From contig VGYW01000434.1 in NCBI GenBank assembly GCA_016872875.1, positions 1-7,002 of the forward strand: DNA of 7,002 nucleotides, read 5' to 3'. Of this stretch, positions 5,435 to 7,002 are shown in pieces. Source of the stretch: Planctomycetota bacterium. Its GTDB lineage: Bacteria > Planctomycetota > PUPC01 > DSUN01. The number at the start of each line of letters is the position of its first letter. Positions within the stretch are counted from its first letter, which is position 1. The position numbers and the translations under genes were made by a program. The notes below the pieces were generated by a model. The model was not told the DNA's origin. It saw nothing but the letters and a program-made list of their open reading frames with translations, and did not search any database.

Positions 5435-6688
5435 TCACAGGTATTCCCTCGGGTCAGCGATCCTCCCCTCAATCGCAGTAGCCGCGGCAACCGCCGGCGA
5501 GGCGAGGTAGATGAACGCCTTGGGGTTGCCCATGCGGCCCTCGAAGTTGCGGTTCTGGGTGGAGAGGACGGCCTCGCCGTCGCCGGGGATGCCGTCGTGG
5601 ACTCCCACGCAGGCGCCGCAGCCTGGGGCGGTGATGACCGCGCCGGCATCGAGGAGCGTCGCCACAGTGCCGTCGGCCACCGCCTCACGGAGTATCCTGC
5701 GGGAGCCGGGGGTCACGAGGAGCCGCACGCCGGGCTTGACCTTGCGCCCCTTGAGGATGCCGGCCGCGATGTGGAGGTCCACCAGCCGCCCGTTGGTACA
5801 CGTGCCGATGAGCACCTGGTTGACCGCCACGTCGCCGAGCTCGCCAATCGTCTTCGTGTTGTCGGGCTGATGGGGGCAGGCGATGGTCGGCTCAAGAGAG
5901 CTCACGTCGAACTCCAGCGTCCGCTCATAGGCGGCGTCGGGGTTGGCGGCCAGGGGGCGATACCTGCTGCCCCGCCCACGCGCCTCAAGGAACGCGCGGG
6001 TCGTGTCGTCGGACGGGAAGAGCCCGGCCTTGGCGCCGCACTCGACCACGATGTTGGCGATGGTCAGGCGGTCCTCCATCGTCATCGCCGCCACGGTCTC
6101 GCCCGTGAACTCCAGGCTCTTGTAGTTGGCCCCCTCGGCGCCGATGGTGCCGATGAGGTGGAGCATGAAGTCCTTCGAGTAGACGCCCTTCGGGAACTTG
6201 CCCCGGACGATCACCTTCCAGGTCTCAGGCACGCGGAGCCAGGTCTTGGCGAAGGCGAAAGCCACGGCGACGTCGGTGGAGCCCATGCCCGTGGTGAAGG
6301 CGCCGAGGGCGCCGCCGGTGCATGAGTGCGAGTCGGCGCCCACCGCCAACTCCCCAGGGCTGATGTAGTCCTCCGTCGCCAGGACGTGGCACACGCCGCT
6401 GCCGATTTCGGAGAGCACCGCCCCGGTCTTCGCCGCAAACTGGCGGAGGGTGATATGGTCATTGGACAGCTCGCGGCGCGGGCTGGGCGCCGCGTGGTCA
6501 ATGAAAATGATGCACCGTTCCGGCCTGGGGAGCTGCTCGACCCCGAACTTCTCCACCTGCCGCACCGTCAGCGGCCCGGTGCCGTCCTGCACATAGGCCC
6601 AGTCAACGGCGGCCACCACGAACTCGCCCGGCACAACGTCGCGCCCGGCGTGCTCGCCGATGATCTTCTGGGTCATGGTCTTTGGCAT
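5435..6688 (-). CDS. leuC: 3-isopropylmalate dehydratase large subunit (LeuC/homoaconitase family)
   Basis: 417 residues, the length of the archaeal-type LeuC/HacA family (about 420) rather than the longer E. coli-type LeuC (about 466). GGAG lies 8 bases before the ATG at 6688. Together with LeuD it forms a [4Fe-4S] hydro-lyase of leucine synthesis. Visible motifs: the substrate region GADSHSCTGGALGAF (117-131), cluster ligand C297 in IGTCTNGR (294-301), ligands C357 and C360 in APGCGACVG (354-362), and STQNRNFEGRMG (376-387), which supplies active-site residues in this family. All three cluster cysteines are present, so the enzyme should be active. The next gene is its small subunit. No leuA or leuB lies in the window, so the leucine genes appear scattered. 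Homoaconitase or a related isomerase activity cannot be excluded from sequence. Confidence 0.93.
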   Translation of the reverse strand: MPKTMTQKIIGEHAGRDVVPGEFVVAAVDWAYVQDGTGPLTVRQVEKFGVEQLPRPERCIIFIDHAAPSPRRELSNDHITLRQFAAKTGAVLSEIGSGVCHVLATEDYISPGELAVGADSHSCTGGALGAFTTGMGSTDVAVAFAFAKTWLRVPETWKVIVRGKFPKGVYSKDFMLHLIGTIGAEGANYKSLEFTGETVAAMTMEDRLTIANIVVECGAKAGLFPSDDTTRAFLEARGRGSRYRPLAANPDAAYERTLEFDVSSLEPTIACPHQPDNTKTIGELGDVAVNQVLIGTCTNGRLVDLHIAAGILKGRKVKPGVRLLVTPGSRRILREAVADGTVATLLDAGAVITAPGCGACVGVHDGIPGDGEAVLSTQNRNFEGRMGNPKAFIYLASPAVAAATAIEGRIADPREYL

Positions 6689-6721
6689 TCAGCGGTCTCC
6701 GCAAAGTGGCATTATCACGCC

Positions 6722-6750
6722 ATGCTACCGAAGGGGGCATCTGGCGTCAA
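6722..6750 (-). promoter_or_regulatory. Candidate sigma70-type promoter of leuC
   Basis: On the minus strand TTGACG (6750-6745) lies 17 bases from TAGCAT (6727-6722). The -35 matches consensus at 5 of 6 and the -10 at 4 of 6. Transcription would start near 6715, leaving a leader of roughly 27 bases before the leuC ATG. So short a leader leaves no room for a T-box or leucine attenuator. GATAAT at 6716-6711 is an alternative -10 without a good partner. One such match can occur by chance. Confidence 0.4.
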
Positions 6751-6800
6751 GTGGGGGTGGGCGGTCGTGTCTGGCCCCCAGTTCTGGTGAACTACTGCGG

Positions 6801-6994
6801 AGCCCCGACAGGGGCGTACTATAACAGCCCAGGGCGAAGCCCTGATCTTTGCCCACATCTTCTGGGGGCTGGGGTTTAGCCCCCGAATGGGGGCGTTTGA
6901 GCCGTAGCCCAGGGCGACCGAAGGGAGCCCTGGGAAGAGGCCCCGCCAGCGTAGAGCCCCCGAAGCGGGGCGATTCAATGGGCGTGAAACGCCC
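6801..6994. repeat. Two-hairpin repeat module, three units at 77-base spacing
   Basis: Units begin at 6801, 6878 and 6955. Each has a first hairpin of the form AGCCCC-loop-GGGGCG (6802-6815, 6879-6894, 6956-6971), a short linker, then a second hairpin. In units 1 and 2 the second hairpin is built on CAGGGC/GCCCTG (6830-6844; extended to 8 bp CCCAGGGC/GCCCTGGG at 6908-6934). In unit 3 it is GGGCGT-GAA-ACGCCC (6980-6994). AGCCCAGGGCGA occurs at 6826-6837 and again at 6906-6917 in part. An extra stem GGGGGCT/AGCCCCC (6864-6884) competes with the first hairpin of unit 2. The motif resembles GC-rich palindromic repeats I have seen scattered in PVC-type genomes. I see no coding sequence in 6689-7002. 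Confidence 0.75.
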
Positions 6995-7002
6995 CCTTCG
7001 GG

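Noticed and set aside
4376..6325. 649-codon plus-strand open frame
   Set aside because: It is codon-aligned antisense to leuC and runs through the repeat arrays; the peptide includes LTPALSPRERG-type repeat translation and no domain.
6689..6720. T-box or leucine attenuator ahead of leuC
   Set aside because: The leader from the candidate promoter is only about 27 bases, with no leader peptide or T-box motif.
6715..6978. 87-codon minus-strand open frame upstream of leuC
   Set aside because: It is made almost entirely of the two-hairpin repeat and has no Shine-Dalgarno, domain or plausible protein composition.
1..7002. tRNA, rRNA or insertion sequence
   Set aside because: No cloverleaf, rRNA core sequence, transposase motif or terminal repeats with target duplications could be found by reading both strands.

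Overview
The window is GC-rich bacterial chromosome. All five genes I can support lie on the minus strand, so in transcription order (right to left) they read: leuC-type isopropylmalate isomerase large subunit (5435-6688), leuD-type small subunit (4834-5334), thymidylate kinase tmk (4033-4647), a Tat-exported Gfo/Idh/MocA-family oxidoreductase (2278-3543), and a secreted HEAT-repeat protein that runs off the left edge (1-2169). The pairing of a Tat-signal Gfo/Idh/MocA protein with a large exported HEAT-repeat protein, together with many intergenic palindromic repeats, is most like the PVC group (Planctomycetota, Lentisphaerae, Verrucomicrobia and relatives). That assignment is inference from gene style; the window has no rRNA or other phylogenetic marker.

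Region by region: 6689-7002 has no gene. It holds a candidate leuC promoter (TTGACG-17-TAGCAT) and three units, spaced 77 bases apart, of a two-hairpin repeat. leuC and leuD are two halves of one enzyme, separated by a 97-base gap filled with heptamer repeats that form a 26-bp imperfect inverted repeat. The gap between leuD and tmk carries four near-perfect copies of a 41-bp palindromic repeat. The 489-base gap between tmk and the oxidoreductase carries a tandem array of four hairpins whose stems show compensatory base changes. The gap between the oxidoreductase and the HEAT gene carries an AT-rich 9-bp tandem repeat.

leuC and leuD work together as a [4Fe-4S] hydro-lyase, most likely in leucine synthesis, though the small subunit has aconitase-like signature residues that leave the substrate open. 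tmk makes dTDP and is metabolically unrelated. The oxidoreductase and the HEAT protein both carry export signals and may act in the periplasm.

The most striking feature is that every intergenic gap holds a different structured repeat family. The best candidate for something undescribed is the hairpin array at 3662-3940. Several very long plus-strand reading frames (up to 1107 codons) are codon-aligned antisense shadows of the minus-strand genes and are not annotated as genes.
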